Below, in pieces: positions 31,792 to 32,154 of a stretch of 32,154 bases of DNA. This DNA comes from an uncultured bacterium (GTDB taxonomy: Bacteria > Chloroflexota > Anaerolineae > J036 > Brachytrichaceae). The notes under the pieces were generated by a model. That model did not search any database, was not told the origin of the DNA, and worked only from the letters and a program-made list of their open reading frames with translations. The position numbers and the translations under genes were made by a program. Location of the stretch: contig CAIQQO010000136.1 of NCBI GenBank assembly GCA_903873965.1, forward strand, positions 1 to 32,154, written 5' to 3'. How positions within the stretch are numbered: position 1 is the first letter of the stretch; every line of letters begins with the position of its first letter.

Positions 31792-32154
31792 ATGTCCAAA
31801 CGCCGTGAATTGATTGAACGTCGACGCGATCAGGAACGAAAGCAGACGATGATTGCGCTGGTCGTGATAGGTGTGATTGCCATTGTGGTGATCGGTGGTG
31901 CTATCGTGCTTAGCTCGAAGGCCACCTCGACTGCTGCTACCAACGCAGCTCAGTTGCCTATTAACACCTCTGCAAACTCCGTGCCTGATATGGCTGAAGA
32001 GAATGCGCGTGCATGGGGACCGGCAGATGCGCCGATCAAAATCGAAGAATATCTTGATTACCAGTGCCCGGCCTGTGGTGCGTATAACCGCTCTTATGAA
32101 GCCAGCGTCATTGCTGCGTTTGCCAAGACCGGCAAGGTGCGATATGAGGTTCAC
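31792..32154 (+). CDS. DsbA-like thioredoxin-fold oxidoreductase, 5' part only
   Basis: The frame runs to the right edge of the window, so only the first 121 codons are present. The protein starts with a basic cytoplasmic segment (MSKRRELIERRRDQERK), then one membrane span at about 20-43 (MIALVVIGVIAIVVIGGAIV), then a short linker. The thioredoxin fold starts at about 76 (WGPADAPIKIEEYLDYQ), with the redox motif C-P-A-C at about 93-96. Members of this DsbA-like group oxidise or reduce disulfides of exported proteins and are anchored outside the membrane. The YLDYQCPACGAYN block is typical of them. Confidence 0.92.
   Translation, partial: MSKRRELIERRRDQERKQTMIALVVIGVIAIVVIGGAIVLSSKATSTAATNAAQLPINTSANSVPDMAEENARAWGPADAPIKIEEYLDYQCPACGAYNRSYEASVIAAFAKTGKVRYEVH

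Overview
The window is about 32 kb of moderately GC-rich chromosome from a bacterium with mostly housekeeping content. I read it as Chloroflexota, probably Anaerolineae-like. The reasons are a fused MoaD-MoaE, a lipoprotein with a Pro/Thr linker, an ATPase fused to an OmpR-type winged helix, a DUF92 protein, the EDPR variant of MurE, and many genes that start directly after a -10 box. This is inference from gene style; there is no rRNA here to confirm it. I see no prophage, insertion sequence, CRISPR array or tRNA.

Layout. (1) 255-1532: proA. (2) 7388-1572, minus strand: a tightly coupled operon of an SseB-like protein, a 40-residue membrane microprotein, an MBOAT acyltransferase, a membrane-anchored SGNH hydrolase, an acyl carrier protein and an AMP-forming acyl ligase. 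This has the full part list of a Dlt (teichoic acid D-alanylation) system, including a DltX-like microprotein ending in W-I-Y-Q-G-F, but the ligase looks like a fatty-acyl-AMP ligase, not DltA. It is the most interesting locus in the window: probably an envelope-acylation machine with unknown acyl group and unknown acceptor. (3) 7472-9046: murJ. (4) 9104-11847: a hypothetical gene, then moaA, moaC and a moaD-moaE fusion for molybdopterin synthesis. (5) 12701-11844: a regulator with a degenerate receiver, then about 340 bp without a gene.

(6) 15785-13043, minus strand: metallophosphoesterase, TlyA rRNA methyltransferase and a GT4 glycosyltransferase. (7) 18242-15873, minus strand: a lipoprotein, SufS and SufU (Fe-S sulfur mobilisation). 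(8) 19045-18398: ribosomal protein L25/CTC with a clear intrinsic terminator. (9) 19274-19759: an unknown, possibly GNAT-like protein. (10) 23353-19870, minus strand: an unknown helical protein, rpsO and pnp; a long imperfect hairpin made of GATTGGA-like repeats lies between rpsO and pnp. (11) 23584-24012: an NTF2-like protein. (12) 26494-24096, minus strand: DUF92 protein and a GH13 amylase. (13) 26550-28240: a possible small membrane ORF overlapping murE. (14) 29199-28237: a PrsW-family membrane protease. (15) 29260-31608: ATPase-winged-helix protein, a short Cas4-N-terminus-like membrane protein, and a GNAT acetyltransferase. (16) 31792 to the end: the 5' part of a DsbA-like thiol oxidoreductase.

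Across the window, at least five genes (proA, murJ, the phosphoesterase, the 19274 gene and the 23353 gene) have a TATAAT-like hexamer exactly 9 nt before the ATG. This implies near-leaderless mRNAs. Genes inside operons, and some others (pnp, rpsO, the SseB-like gene), use Shine-Dalgarno sites or stop-start overlaps instead.
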